From: Parabacteroides timonensis | GTDB taxonomy: Bacteria > Bacteroidota > Bacteroidia > Bacteroidales > Tannerellaceae | DNA: 64,000 nucleotides | NCBI RefSeq assembly: GCF_900128505.1 | Contig: NZ_LT669941.1 | Coordinates: 3,342,420-3,406,419 of the forward strand | Direction of reading: 5' to 3' | In this document: piece by piece, positions 19,398-28,562 of the stretch | How positions within the stretch are numbered: the stretch's first letter is position 1 | How the letters are laid out: each line of letters starts with the position of its first letter | Notes under the pieces: model-generated | What the model saw: the letters and a program-made list of their open reading frames with translations, nothing else | Database searches by the model: none | Told to the model about the DNA's origin: nothing | Program-made: the position numbers and the translations under genes

Positions 19398-19408
19398 AAG
19401 TCGTAAAA

Positions 19409-19491
19409 GTTGACAGATGACAGTTAGCAGATATGCGGCTTTCAGCCGATTGATTTCTTTATCTTAACTGTCATTTGTCAACTATCAACTG
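19409..19491. repeat. Imperfect inverted repeat of the TTGACAGATGACAG family
   Basis: The arms at about 19409-19428 (GTTGACAGATGACAGTTAG) and 19464-19485 pair imperfectly. Between them is a small CGGCT/AGCCG hairpin at 19435-19447. The same type of TTGACA-rich repeat occurs near 55034-55063 and 55345-55380. It probably forms an RNA hairpin downstream of fabI and may be a degenerate miniature element. Confidence 0.55.
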
Positions 19492-19499
19492 AAAAAGCT

Positions 19500-20105
19500 A
19501 TGCTAATAAAGATCTACCCGGAAAATCCCAATCCAAGGGAAATAGACAAAGTTATCGAAGTTCTCCGCGACGGAGGTCTGGTAATTTATCCGACCGACAC
19601 AGTTTATGCAATCGGTTGTGATGCATTAAATGTCCGTGCTGTCGAAAAGATCTGTCAAATGAAAGGTATCAATCCTCAAAAGAGCAACCTGGCCATCATT
19701 TGTTACGACCTTTCAAATTTAAGTGAATATGCCAAGGTTAATAATGCAGCATTCAAATTGATGAAAAAGAACCTGCCGGGGCCTTTCACCTTCATTCTGC
19801 CGACAAGCAGCGAATTGCCTAAGATATATAAGAACAGAAAAGAAGTCGGTATCCGTGTGCCTGATAATAACATTATCCGTACACTGGTAAAAGAACTGGG
19901 AAACCCGATCCTGACCATGTCGGTACACGATGACGACGATATGATCGAATACACTACCGACCCGGAACTTATACACGAAAAGTATGAAGACCTGGTAGAC
20001 CTTGTAATCGACGGAGGCTATGGAGGCTTCGAAGCATCGACGGTCGTAGATTGTACGACAGATGATTTTGAAATCATACGTCAGGGAAAAGGTATACTGG
20101 AATAA
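19500..20105 (+). CDS. Sua5/YciO/YrdC family protein, probable L-threonylcarbamoyladenylate synthase
   Basis: The 201-residue product is a single YrdC-like domain: GGLVIYPTDTVYAIGCDA near residues 31-48, NPQKSNLAIIC with the conserved KxN-type residues, LPGPFTFILP and GIRVPDNNI. YrdC/TsaC proteins make threonylcarbamoyl-AMP for t6A37 modification of tRNAs. The YciO subgroup is close to it and less well understood, and this sequence could belong to that branch. It lacks the C-terminal Sua5 domain. Confidence 0.88.
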   Translation: MLIKIYPENPNPREIDKVIEVLRDGGLVIYPTDTVYAIGCDALNVRAVEKICQMKGINPQKSNLAIICYDLSNLSEYAKVNNAAFKLMKKNLPGPFTFILPTSSELPKIYKNRKEVGIRVPDNNIIRTLVKELGNPILTMSVHDDDDMIEYTTDPELIHEKYEDLVDLVIDGGYGGFEASTVVDCTTDDFEIIRQGKGILE

Positions 20106-20156
20106 ACAGCCGGAAAGTAGATGAAACAAAATAGCAGATAACAATAGTACATAAAC

Positions 20157-20193
20157 AGAAAGGCTTCCTGCAATCAAAGCGGGAAGCCTTTCT
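20157..20193. terminator. Bidirectional terminator between the YrdC gene and the susD-like gene
   Basis: The arms AGAAAGGCTTCC (20157-20168) and GGAAGCCTTTCT (20182-20193) form a 12-bp stem, extended by a few weaker pairs. It lies between convergent genes and can serve both. Confidence 0.75.
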
Positions 20194-20225
20194 TATATTC
20201 TCACAATTACAGAACCTCTTTAAAA

Positions 20226-21881
20226 TTAGAAGTTTCCTACATTTGCTTTATCCCACCAAACACGAGTACCACCGATATCGCCAGTAAACTTCGAGCTTGA
20301 ATTTTCCTGATTAAGCACTTGGATACCTTTCTGCAACTCATCGTTGTTCGTATTGATTTCCACTTCCGAATAGATCAGGCGACGGATCTGTTCGTCTGTA
20401 TCGATCGTACCATCACTACTGTTTACGCGGTTCGGGAATAGCTTAGGATAACCCGTACGACGATATTCAGCCCATGCTTCCGTTGACAACGGGAAGTTAG
20501 CAATCCATTTCTGGGTAATGATACGTTGTAGCTTTTGTTCGTTGCTAGCGCCTTCATCCCATTTCACAGGAACGGTATTCATAGCCTTGATACTATTCTG
20601 AGCATCCACCGGATCAACGAAATCAGCCGGAAGAGTCGTTCCGTTAATATAAGCATCGATTTCTTCGTCGGAAATAGATTTCACATCACTGTAAGGACTC
20701 TTGTACTTCAATTCGTTCTTAATAGAAAGACGGATACCTTCTTCATACAAATCCTTAGCATTACCACCCATATTCCAGCCACGCAAAGCGCCTTCCGCAC
20801 GCAGGAAGTAAGATTCGGCAGCCTTCATTACCGGCATCGGAGTTGAATAAGTACATACTATATTGGAGAAATTACCCCACTGGTTCGGTTTATTCGGCAG
20901 ATTACAGCCACCACGGATACCCAGATACTTAGAGTCTTTAGCTACAACTACATTGTCTCCTACTTTGATATCATTTGTATTCTTCGTAATGTAAAGAGCG
21001 ATACGCGGGTCGTTATAACCCTCCAGAATTGTCACCAGGTTTGCATTCATACCACAGTCACCCCATTCGAACATACGGGTCAATTCGTTGCTCAAACCCT
21101 GGTCGATCAGGATATCCTTATCGGCGGAAGTTAATACACCTCCGGAAACAGCTTCTTCGGCTTTCTGTTTAGCCAGGCCCGGATTGGCTTTTACGATACG
21201 CATTGCCAAACGTAATTTGAATTGATTGGCTACTTTCACCCACAACTCACGATTTCCCTGGCACCAGTAATCGAACTGCTGCATATTGGCTACATCAGAC
21301 GTTCCATTCTTAAAACCGGTTATAGCTTCATCCAGTAATGCAAACATCGCATTATAAATGCTTTCCTGCGAGTCATAATAAAAAGAAACATCGTTTCCAT
21401 CCAATACAGACTGATAAGCGACCGGCCCGTAAGTATCTGTCATTGTAGACAATGCATACACCTGAACCACACGCATGATCGCTGCATAATCAACAAGACC
21501 TTTCTCGTCGCAAGTCTTGATCAAACGACGTGTATTATTGAATATATGCAGGTTGAAGTTTTCATACATACCACCGCAAAAGCCACGGTTCAGTTTATAG
21601 TCGACGTTACCGTTACCGCCAAAGTTATGCGGAGTCATGAAATAACCACTGAACAAGTCTGTGCTCAGGTTAGTCCAGAACTGGAACATATTCTGCTGAG
21701 GAGCATAGACGTAAGTGATCGGCTCTACAAACTGAGACTCAAACGGCAAATTGTCCGGGTCTACTTCATATTTATTCGTATTCAGTTCTTCAAAATTATC
21801 GGTACAGCCTGTCATCATAGAACCAGCGGCCAATGTAAGAGCTGAAGCGACAGTATATGTCAAAAATTTATTTATCTTCAT
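20226..21881 (-). CDS. SusD/RagB family lipoprotein (SusD-like_2 type)
   Basis: The 551-residue product has a lipoprotein signal (MKINKFLTYTVASALTLAAG, lipobox MTGC) followed by TDNFEELNTNKYE. This start and the later blocks RLIKTCDEKGL, VQVYALSTMTDTYGPVAY and WVKVANQFKLRLAMRI are typical of the SusD-like_2 branch. It is a surface binding lid for the SusC partner encoded 12 bp upstream. No enzymes or regulators adjoin this pair, so it may import something other than a polysaccharide, such as peptides or small glycoconjugates. Confidence 0.93.
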   Translation of the reverse strand: MKINKFLTYTVASALTLAAGSMMTGCTDNFEELNTNKYEVDPDNLPFESQFVEPITYVYAPQQNMFQFWTNLSTDLFSGYFMTPHNFGGNGNVDYKLNRGFCGGMYENFNLHIFNNTRRLIKTCDEKGLVDYAAIMRVVQVYALSTMTDTYGPVAYQSVLDGNDVSFYYDSQESIYNAMFALLDEAITGFKNGTSDVANMQQFDYWCQGNRELWVKVANQFKLRLAMRIVKANPGLAKQKAEEAVSGGVLTSADKDILIDQGLSNELTRMFEWGDCGMNANLVTILEGYNDPRIALYITKNTNDIKVGDNVVVAKDSKYLGIRGGCNLPNKPNQWGNFSNIVCTYSTPMPVMKAAESYFLRAEGALRGWNMGGNAKDLYEEGIRLSIKNELKYKSPYSDVKSISDEEIDAYINGTTLPADFVDPVDAQNSIKAMNTVPVKWDEGASNEQKLQRIITQKWIANFPLSTEAWAEYRRTGYPKLFPNRVNSSDGTIDTDEQIRRLIYSEVEINTNNDELQKGIQVLNQENSSSKFTGDIGGTRVWWDKANVGNF

Positions 21882-21893
21882 AGGAACTAAGAT

Positions 21894-24800
21894 TTAGAAA
21901 TTAAGTTTTAAATTAAGACCAAAACTACGGGATGTAGGCAATGAGAACATATCGAATCCCTGCCATCCATTATTTGTAGAAGCAGAAACTTCCGGATCCA
22001 TCGGAGCATCTTTATAGAAGAAGAACAAGTTGCGTCCGATCAGGGAAGCATTCAGGTTCTTACCTGCACCAAACAAATTGCGGAATGTATAACCGAACGA
22101 CAATTCACGTAAACGAACATTGGTTGCATCATAAATATACAAACCATTTGCATACTGTGAGTTGAAGTTTGTTGCACCGGTAGTAGAATAGAACTTCTGC
22201 GGATCAAAAGTCACACCTTCAAAAACGACCTGTCCTGCATCACGAGCAGCAGCCGAACGTTCTGAAACACCCCAACCGTCTAATGTAGCTTCCGTCATCG
22301 ACATTACCTTACCACCGACTTTAGCATCGATCAGGAATGACAATGTGAAATCTTTATAGTGGAATGTATTTGTCCAACCCATGTTTACCTTTGCATTCAT
22401 ATCGCCTGCATATTCCAGATCGGCAATACCGTCGCCGCCTAACTGGGGAGCGCCATTTTCAACAACCGGTTTACCGCTATCGTCTCTCTTAACCTGACGA
22501 ACGTATAGGTCACCGTAATGTCCGCCTTCTTTCAGGATCACTTTAGCACCACCATAGTTAGCCAATGACAAACCGTCAGGCAATTCGTCGATCAACTCCT
22601 TAATCTTATTCGTATTATAAGCGAAGTTGAAACTGGTTGTCCAGCTGAAATTATCTGTAAACTGGTTATACCAACCTAAAACGGCTTCAAAACCGGAGTT
22701 CTGAACATCACCAGCATTTACATAACGCTGTCTCAAACCTGTTTCCCACGGAGCATCGATAGCAAAGAACTGGTTCTTTGTGTTCGTTTTATAATAAGTC
22801 AAGTTCACATTCAAACGGTTACGGAAGAATGTACCGTCGAAACCAACTTCCAAAGAGTTTGTTTTTTCAGGTTTCAATGTCTTGAACGGAGCCTTTTCCG
22901 GAGGAGTGATAGAACCCTGGTCTTTCAATGTATAACGCAGATTAGTCATAAATACCGGAACGTCGTTACCCACAATGGAATAAGAAGCACGGAGCTTGAA
23001 CATATCCACATTCTTACCGAAATCGACAAACTTGTCTAACAAAGCACTTGCACCGACAGACGGATAGAAGAATGAAACACCATCGGTAAATGCCAAAGCA
23101 GAAGACCAGTCATTACGAGCCGTTACATCCAGGAACAGACCTTCCTTGTAACCAAACTGAGCCGTAGCAAAAACAGAGTTCAAACGCTTTTCTGATAAAG
23201 TTTCTGAAGTTCTGGTCTTATAATAGTTAGCCGGTGAGAAAATATTCGGATAATAAGTGTTACCTGTCGGTTTACCATCGACTACAGAGAACTTAGAACC
23301 ATCACCGATGATTTCAATACTGGATGAATTAGTCTTTGTGAAACTGCTACCAGCCGTTACCGACAATGAATAATCTTCATCCCATATTTTATTATAACTT
23401 ACCAATACGTCACCATACATCTGTTCACTGAACACACGGTTATCTTTTATCTGTCCCATTGAATTACGACCACCGGTACTGGAAGCGTATTCATTCTGGA
23501 TAAATTTATCTTCACCGCGTTCATAACGTAAACGTCCTGTAACGGAAAGACCGGCGATAATATCATATTTCACACTACCACCAAATTCATAACGGTTACG
23601 ATCAGAAATAGGAGTTTGTCTGTTCAGCATCCAATACGGGTTAGAGAACTGTTCCTGACCCAGGTTTGTCCAGTTCTGAACGTTTGTATTCAATGACGGA
23701 TCATACACTTCAAAGTTATTCTTGTAACCATTCCAATCTTCACCTCTCGGGAACAGATAAGCACCGGTGATCGGGTTACCCAGGAAACCGGCCATAGCCT
23801 GATTCTCGATATGCTGGTTATTGTAACGAGCACTTACATCGACTTTCACTTTCTTCCACAAGTTAAAACCGACTTTAGCCAACAGGTTATGACTCATATA
23901 ATCGTTCTTCGGCATAATACCGTTGGAAGCTACGTTTGCATAAGAGAAATAAGACGAGATATTGTCGTTACCACCAGCTAGGGAAATAGAGTTATTGGTA
24001 GTGAAACCCGGTCTGTAAAATTCTTTTGCATAATTCGGAGCTTTAGAAGACAACTTGTTACCCCAGCTAAAAGTACCTTCATCACTCACACCGTATGAGT
24101 TCTGGAACTTAGGCAGAGACATAGCCGTTTCAACTGTCGTATTGCTCGATACATTGATAGACACCTTACCTGCCTGAGCCGATTTGGTTGTAATCATAAT
24201 AGCACCATTGGCAGCAACAGCACCATACAATGCAGCAGCAGAAGCACCTTTCAGCAAAGTGATCTGAGCAATATCGTCCGGGTTGATCGTCGACATGGCA
24301 TCACCACCATCACGCTGGCTACCATATACCATATCTACCTGAGAGGTCGATACATTCATCATCAAAGGCACACCATCCACAACTACCAATGGCTGGTTGC
24401 TACCACTAATAGATTTATTACCACGGAACAAAATCTTTGAAGCACCACCTGCACCAGTCGAGTTCGGAGTGATCTGCAAACCGGCGCTCTTACCTTGCAA
24501 AGAGTTGATCATGTTTACATTCTTGATTTCATTCAAGTCCTTTCCTCCTACTGTTTGGGCAGCATAAGTCAAAGTCTTGGACTCACGTTTGATACCCAAT
24601 GCAGTTACAACGACTTCGCCCAGCTGTTCAGAGTCGGATACCATGTTTACATTAATAGTTGAACGGCCATTGACCGGTTCTTCTATTGTTTTCATACTCA
24701 AATAAGAAAAAACCAAAACAGCATTACTGCTAACTTCCAACGAATATTTACCATCCATATCCGTTACAGTACCCACAGTTGTCCCTTTTTGCAGAACATT

Positions 24801-24968
24801 CACCCCGGCGAGAGGCTCATTGAGTTCTTTGTCCATTACAACGCCGCTTACTTTACTTTGCGCCCATAGCACATTTGTACATATTCCTATACAGAATAGT
24901 ATCAACATTACAAAGCTTTTCCTCATAAAGTTAGATTGTTTAGATGAGTTAATAATAAAAAATTTCAT
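21894..24968 (-). CDS. SusC/RagA family TonB-dependent transporter, orphan pair
   Basis: I place the start at the ATG of MKFFIINSSKQ (24966-24968), preceded by AAGAAGAAG; the frame extends further only through a TTG. The product is about 1024 residues. It has a signal peptide (SFVMLILFCIGICTNVLWAQ), a carboxypeptidase-like domain (VSGVVMDKELNEPLAGVNVL), a plug with VVVDGVP, and a barrel ending FGLNLKLNF. It has no STN domain, so it is not part of a FecR relay. Confidence 0.95.
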   Translation of the reverse strand: MKFFIINSSKQSNFMRKSFVMLILFCIGICTNVLWAQSKVSGVVMDKELNEPLAGVNVLQKGTTVGTVTDMDGKYSLEVSSNAVLVFSYLSMKTIEEPVNGRSTINVNMVSDSEQLGEVVVTALGIKRESKTLTYAAQTVGGKDLNEIKNVNMINSLQGKSAGLQITPNSTGAGGASKILFRGNKSISGSNQPLVVVDGVPLMMNVSTSQVDMVYGSQRDGGDAMSTINPDDIAQITLLKGASAAALYGAVAANGAIMITTKSAQAGKVSINVSSNTTVETAMSLPKFQNSYGVSDEGTFSWGNKLSSKAPNYAKEFYRPGFTTNNSISLAGGNDNISSYFSYANVASNGIMPKNDYMSHNLLAKVGFNLWKKVKVDVSARYNNQHIENQAMAGFLGNPITGAYLFPRGEDWNGYKNNFEVYDPSLNTNVQNWTNLGQEQFSNPYWMLNRQTPISDRNRYEFGGSVKYDIIAGLSVTGRLRYERGEDKFIQNEYASSTGGRNSMGQIKDNRVFSEQMYGDVLVSYNKIWDEDYSLSVTAGSSFTKTNSSSIEIIGDGSKFSVVDGKPTGNTYYPNIFSPANYYKTRTSETLSEKRLNSVFATAQFGYKEGLFLDVTARNDWSSALAFTDGVSFFYPSVGASALLDKFVDFGKNVDMFKLRASYSIVGNDVPVFMTNLRYTLKDQGSITPPEKAPFKTLKPEKTNSLEVGFDGTFFRNRLNVNLTYYKTNTKNQFFAIDAPWETGLRQRYVNAGDVQNSGFEAVLGWYNQFTDNFSWTTSFNFAYNTNKIKELIDELPDGLSLANYGGAKVILKEGGHYGDLYVRQVKRDDSGKPVVENGAPQLGGDGIADLEYAGDMNAKVNMGWTNTFHYKDFTLSFLIDAKVGGKVMSMTEATLDGWGVSERSAAARDAGQVVFEGVTFDPQKFYSTTGATNFNSQYANGLYIYDATNVRLRELSFGYTFRNLFGAGKNLNASLIGRNLFFFYKDAPMDPEVSASTNNGWQGFDMFSLPTSRSFGLNLKLNF

Positions 24969-25034
24969 AATACTTCTTCTTAAGTTTAGCAAACACTTTA
25001 ACGTTTAATTAGATCTAAGCAAGGAAAAGAACTG

Positions 25035-25229
25035 AGTTCTATCAGAACTATGCTGTTTCAAGTTAAATTTACGTTAAGTAACATTTCTGTGTGTCGGAAA
25101 ACATACCATATTTATGTTAATATAAATAAATTTAAATACCTTACTAGTTAAAACAGCATGTAATTCTGGGATAAATTCATAGCTTTGTAAACAAATGGAT
25201 AAAATATGGTTTAAGTTCTGATAGAACTA
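25035..25229. promoter_or_regulatory. Inverted pair of 15-bp near-palindromes upstream of the orphan susC
   Basis: AGTTCTATCAGAACT at 25035-25049 is the exact reverse complement of AGTTCTGATAGAACT at 25215-25229. Each has AGTTCT/AGAACT half-sites. Just inside the first is ATGCTGTTT (25050-25058), and its complement AAACAGCAT occurs at 25151-25159. The 322-bp gap between the divergent susC and dgt genes is otherwise AT-rich. Also on the plus strand are two -7-like boxes, TAGCTTTG at 25180-25187 and TATCTTTG at 25283-25290; the latter is the likely dgt promoter. Confidence 0.5.
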
Positions 25230-25314
25230 CGTAATTAATTATTATTTGAAGCCTTTATTCTCCGATTCTCCCCCAAAATGTCTATCTTTGTAAAAAGACA
25301 TTTATCATAAAACT

Positions 25315-26640
25315 ATGAACTGGACCCAATTACTGTCAGGCAAACGTTTTGGAATGGAAGAGTATCATGAACGCAAACATGAGCGTACGGATTTCCAACG
25401 GGATTACGACCGGTTAATCTTCTCCTCCCCCTTTCGCAGATTACAGAATAAGACACAGGTATTCCCTCTTCCAGGTAGTATCTTTGTTCATAACCGTTTG
25501 ACGCATAGCCTGGAAGTATCTTGTGTAGGTCGTTCACTAGGAAATAATGTAGCGAAGGGATTAATGCAGAAATACCCTGACGGAAGTATCAATTTCCCGG
25601 AATTAGGTTCTATCGTTTCTGCCGCCTGCCTGGCCCATGATATGGGAAATCCTCCATTCGGACATTCCGGAGAACGGGCTATCTCCGCTTACTTTTCTGA
25701 AGGAAACGGCAGTTATCTGGAAGATGAAATACGTTCGACGGGCGGCCGCTGGGAAGATTTCCTGCATTTTGAAGGGAATGCCAATGCCATGCGCCTGCTT
25801 ACACACCAGTTTATCGGCAGACGCAAAGGAGGCTTTGCGCTTACTTACAGCACCTTGGCCTCCATTATTAAATATCCGTACGCATCGGTTTATTCCGGAA
25901 AGAAAGGGAAATTCGGATTTTTCCAGTCGGAAGAAGAGGCCTATTTGCGCATAGCGGTAGAACTGGGGATAAATAAAAACCCGGAAGATGCCAACAAATA
26001 TGTCCGTTATCCCCTGGTCTATCTGGTGGAAGCGGCCGACGACATCTGTTATCAGATCATGGATATAGAGGATGCCTGCAAACTACATATCCTGACAACG
26101 GAAGAGGCTATCCGCCTTTTACTTAACTTCTTCGAAGGGGAACGGCTGGACCGTATCATTAAAGTCATGAAAATGGTAGACGATACAAACGAACAGATCG
26201 CTTACCTTCGTTCCTGTATTATCGGTTTATTGGTAGACGAATGTTCACGCGTCTTTCTGGAAAATGAAGAAGGAATACTGGCCGGTACATATAATACACC
26301 CCTGATCGAGCAGATCAGTACGAAAGCCAAAGAGGCTTATGAAACCTGTTCAAAGACAGCATACAAAAAGATCTATCGCGCCAAAGAGGTACTCGATATC
26401 GAACTGGCCGGTTACCATATCTTCAGCCACCTCATCGACAGCTTGACGGAGGCCGTTATGAACCAGAGCCATGCTTACAGTAAACTCTTGTTACAACGTA
26501 TCCCGGAACAATACGACACCAATGCTCCCACCACGTATGGCAAGGTGCAATGCGTACTCGACTATATATCAGGAATGACAGATGTATATGCCCTCGATTT
26601 ATATCGTAAGATCACCGGAATGAGTCTTCCGGCCGTATAA
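25315..26640 (+). CDS. dgt: Deoxyguanosinetriphosphate triphosphohydrolase-like HD protein
   Basis: The 441-residue protein has the metal-binding HD motif in AACLAHDMGNPPFGHSGE (about residues 104-121). It is preceded by VHNRLTHSLEVSCVGRSLG, which carries the first conserved His, and by the N-terminal block RRLQNKTQVFP. These are typical of dNTP triphosphohydrolases, which cleave dNTPs to deoxynucleoside and triphosphate. A TATCTTTG box at 25283-25290 gives a short leader. It converges directly on rsgA with no gap. Confidence 0.92.
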   Translation: MNWTQLLSGKRFGMEEYHERKHERTDFQRDYDRLIFSSPFRRLQNKTQVFPLPGSIFVHNRLTHSLEVSCVGRSLGNNVAKGLMQKYPDGSINFPELGSIVSAACLAHDMGNPPFGHSGERAISAYFSEGNGSYLEDEIRSTGGRWEDFLHFEGNANAMRLLTHQFIGRRKGGFALTYSTLASIIKYPYASVYSGKKGKFGFFQSEEEAYLRIAVELGINKNPEDANKYVRYPLVYLVEAADDICYQIMDIEDACKLHILTTEEAIRLLLNFFEGERLDRIIKVMKMVDDTNEQIAYLRSCIIGLLVDECSRVFLENEEGILAGTYNTPLIEQISTKAKEAYETCSKTAYKKIYRAKEVLDIELAGYHIFSHLIDSLTEAVMNQSHAYSKLLLQRIPEQYDTNAPTTYGKVQCVLDYISGMTDVYALDLYRKITGMSLPAV

Positions 26641-27573
26641 TTAATATTCTTCGCGGTATTTACCTTCTTCCTTGTCTTCAAGGATGCTAAGGTAACTTTT
26701 GTAACGCGACTCGCTGATGTAGTTTTCTTCGAGTGCTTTAAGTACCGCGCAGCCCGGTTCATGTCGGTGCGAACAGTCGCTGAACTTACAATCGGCCGAG
26801 AATTTGAATATTTCAGGGAAGTAATGGGATATTTCGGCAGTTTCCATCTCGATTGTTCCGAACCCTTTGATCCCCGGGGTATCAATCAGGTAGCCCCCTT
26901 CCGGTAACGGGATCATTTCAGAAAAGGTTGTAGTATGCATCCCTTTGTTATGATACTCAGAGATATCGCCTGTCCGCAAGTTTACCCCCGGAACAAGCTT
27001 ATTGATGATTGTCGATTTACCCACTCCCGAATGCCCCGACAGAAGTGTGATTTTATCTTTCATCTCGGCCTTCAATTCTTCCAACCCTTCACCAGTCTTT
27101 GCACAGAGCATAGAACAAGGATAACCGATCGTTGTATACAGGTTTATCATAGCATCGAGATATTCTTTCTCTTCTCCTTTATAACGGTCGATCTTATTGA
27201 AGACCATTTTAACCGGCACACGGTAAGCCTCGGCAGTAGCCAGAAAACGGTCGATAAAAACAGTGGTAGTAATCGGATAATTGACAGTAACGATCAGCAT
27301 GGCCTGATCGAGATTAGCCGCAATGATATGCGACTGCTTCGACAAATTAGAAGCACGACGGATGATATAGTTCTTCCGGTCTTCTATATGGGTAATAAAC
27401 GCAGTGCCTTCATTATTGATATCGATATCAACACGGTCGCCCACCGAGACGGGATTCGTGCTGCGGATCTCTTTCAGACGGAAATTGCCTTTAACCTTAC
27501 TTTCCACATCACGACCATCGTCGGTACGCACGGTATACCAGCTACCTGTATTCTTTATTACCAATCCTTTCAT
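26641..27573 (-). CDS. rsgA: Ribosome small-subunit-dependent GTPase A
   Basis: The 310-residue product has an N-terminal OB-fold, then a circularly permuted GTPase with NKIDRYKG (G4), GHSGVGKSTIINKL (G1) and DTPGIKGFG (G3). The C-terminal zinc site is KFSDCSHRHEPGC. RsgA assists late maturation of the 30S subunit. The next gene upstream on the same strand is frr. Confidence 0.97.
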   Translation of the reverse strand: MKGLVIKNTGSWYTVRTDDGRDVESKVKGNFRLKEIRSTNPVSVGDRVDIDINNEGTAFITHIEDRKNYIIRRASNLSKQSHIIAANLDQAMLIVTVNYPITTTVFIDRFLATAEAYRVPVKMVFNKIDRYKGEEKEYLDAMINLYTTIGYPCSMLCAKTGEGLEELKAEMKDKITLLSGHSGVGKSTIINKLVPGVNLRTGDISEYHNKGMHTTTFSEMIPLPEGGYLIDTPGIKGFGTIEMETAEISHYFPEIFKFSADCKFSDCSHRHEPGCAVLKALEENYISESRYKSYLSILEDKEEGKYREEY

Positions 27574-27602
27574 GCCTTCTTATTGTCTTATATAAAAAAG
27601 AA

Positions 27603-27626
27603 GGGCGAAAATTGTTTCGCCCCTAC
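27603..27626. repeat. Short hairpin of the GTAGGGGCG family between frr and rsgA
   Basis: GGGCGAAA (27603-27610) pairs with TTTCGCCC (27615-27622) and is followed by CTAC. It resembles the hairpins at 55157-55299 in base pattern and size. It could act as a terminator or a REP-like dispersed element. Confidence 0.5.
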
Positions 27627-27629
27627 AAG

Positions 27630-28193
27630 TTATACTGTCATTATTTCTTTTTCTTTAGCAGCGTAGAGGTCATCTACCTTTTTGATAAATTTATCATGTA
27701 TCTTCTGAACTTCCGCTTCAGCGTCTTTTGCCACATCTTCAGGAGTACCGTCTGCTTTCACACTTTTCTTGATTGCCTCGATAGCATCACGACGAGCGTT
27801 ACGGATACTGATCTTGGCTGTTTCAGCCTCCTGCTTGGATTGTTTTGCCAAAGAGCGACGACGTTCTTCCGTCAACGGAGGAATACCCAAACGGATAATT
27901 TCACCATTGTTCTCCGGAGTGATACCTACTTCCGAGTTCATGATCGCCTTTTCTATCTCTTTGATAAGCGGCTTTTCCCACGGAGTAATGATAATCGTCT
28001 TTGCATCCGGTGTATTCACCGAAGCTACGTTAGTTAGAGGAACAAGACTTCCGTAATAAGGCACCTTCACATTGTCAAGGATTTTCGGATTTGCCTTTCC
28101 GGCACGGATATGAGCCAACTGATCGTCGAGATACTCGATCGCGAACGTCATTTTCTCTTCTGCGGCCTGTACATACTGCTTTATTTCTGCCAT
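27630..28193 (-). CDS. frr: Ribosome recycling factor
   Basis: I start at the ATG of MAEIKQYVQ (28191-28193), which gives 187 residues, the usual RRF length. The ATG is 38 bp after the promoter box. The family blocks ALEYLDDQLAHIRAGKANP-like (here IEYLDDQLAHIRAGKANP), IRLGIPPLTEERR and ISIRNARRDA are all present. RRF with EF-G splits the ribosome after termination. Confidence 0.97.
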   Translation of the reverse strand: MAEIKQYVQAAEEKMTFAIEYLDDQLAHIRAGKANPKILDNVKVPYYGSLVPLTNVASVNTPDAKTIIITPWEKPLIKEIEKAIMNSEVGITPENNGEIIRLGIPPLTEERRRSLAKQSKQEAETAKISIRNARRDAIEAIKKSVKADGTPEDVAKDAEAEVQKIHDKFIKKVDDLYAAKEKEIMTV

Positions 28194-28230
28194 AACTGAT
28201 TGATATTTTGTTTTCTGTTTTTTCGATAAA

Positions 28231-28261
28231 CAAAAGTAGTAAAGTTTTTGAACCTGACAAA
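28231..28261 (-). promoter_or_regulatory. Promoter of frr
   Basis: On the minus strand TTTG (28258-28261) and TACTTTTG (28231-28238) are 19 bp apart, a full match to the Bacteroidetes consensus. It supports the frr start at 28193. Confidence 0.8.
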
Positions 28262-28384
28262 CAAATTGTTTTTTTAGCAAAAGAATTCAATCATATATCA
28301 CAGATAAAAAAAGGAAACCGGTCATCTTCGAGTTACGATACGCAACTGAAAATGACCGGCCCCTTATTCATTATTATTATTGAC

Positions 28385-28520
28385 TGCCGGAGTTTCCGGA
28401 ATTTCCTGCCGGGGAAACTCCGGTTTCCTGCGGAAGAAACTGTAATTCCCTGCGGTGGAAACTGGAGTTTCCTGGGCAGGGAACTGGAGTTTCCAAAACG
28501 GGGAACTACGAGGAAACTGT
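28385..28520. repeat. GC-rich array of GGAAACT/AGTTTCC modules
   Basis: In the 282-bp gap between frr and the MFS gene, about 135 bp contain at least seven copies of GGAAACT or its complement, often as near-palindromes such as GGAAACTGGAGTTTCC and GGAGTTTCCGG. Copies are joined by CCTGCGG or CCTGGGC. The block is richer in G and C than its flanks. It can fold into several alternative hairpins. I do not recognise it as a known element. Confidence 0.6.
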
Positions 28521-28562
28521 AATAAGCTATTGAACAGCCGCTTAACCCTTTTCGGTAATTCC

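Noticed and set aside
24969..24992. Longer start for the orphan SusC
   Set aside because: The extra codons begin with TTG, while the ATG at 24968 has a purine-rich stretch just upstream and precedes the signal peptide directly.
28208..28522. Open frame with GNWSF/GREL-like peptide repeats
   Set aside because: The repeats follow the DNA palindromes and appear on both strands; there is no ribosome-binding site, and the frame overlaps the frr promoter.
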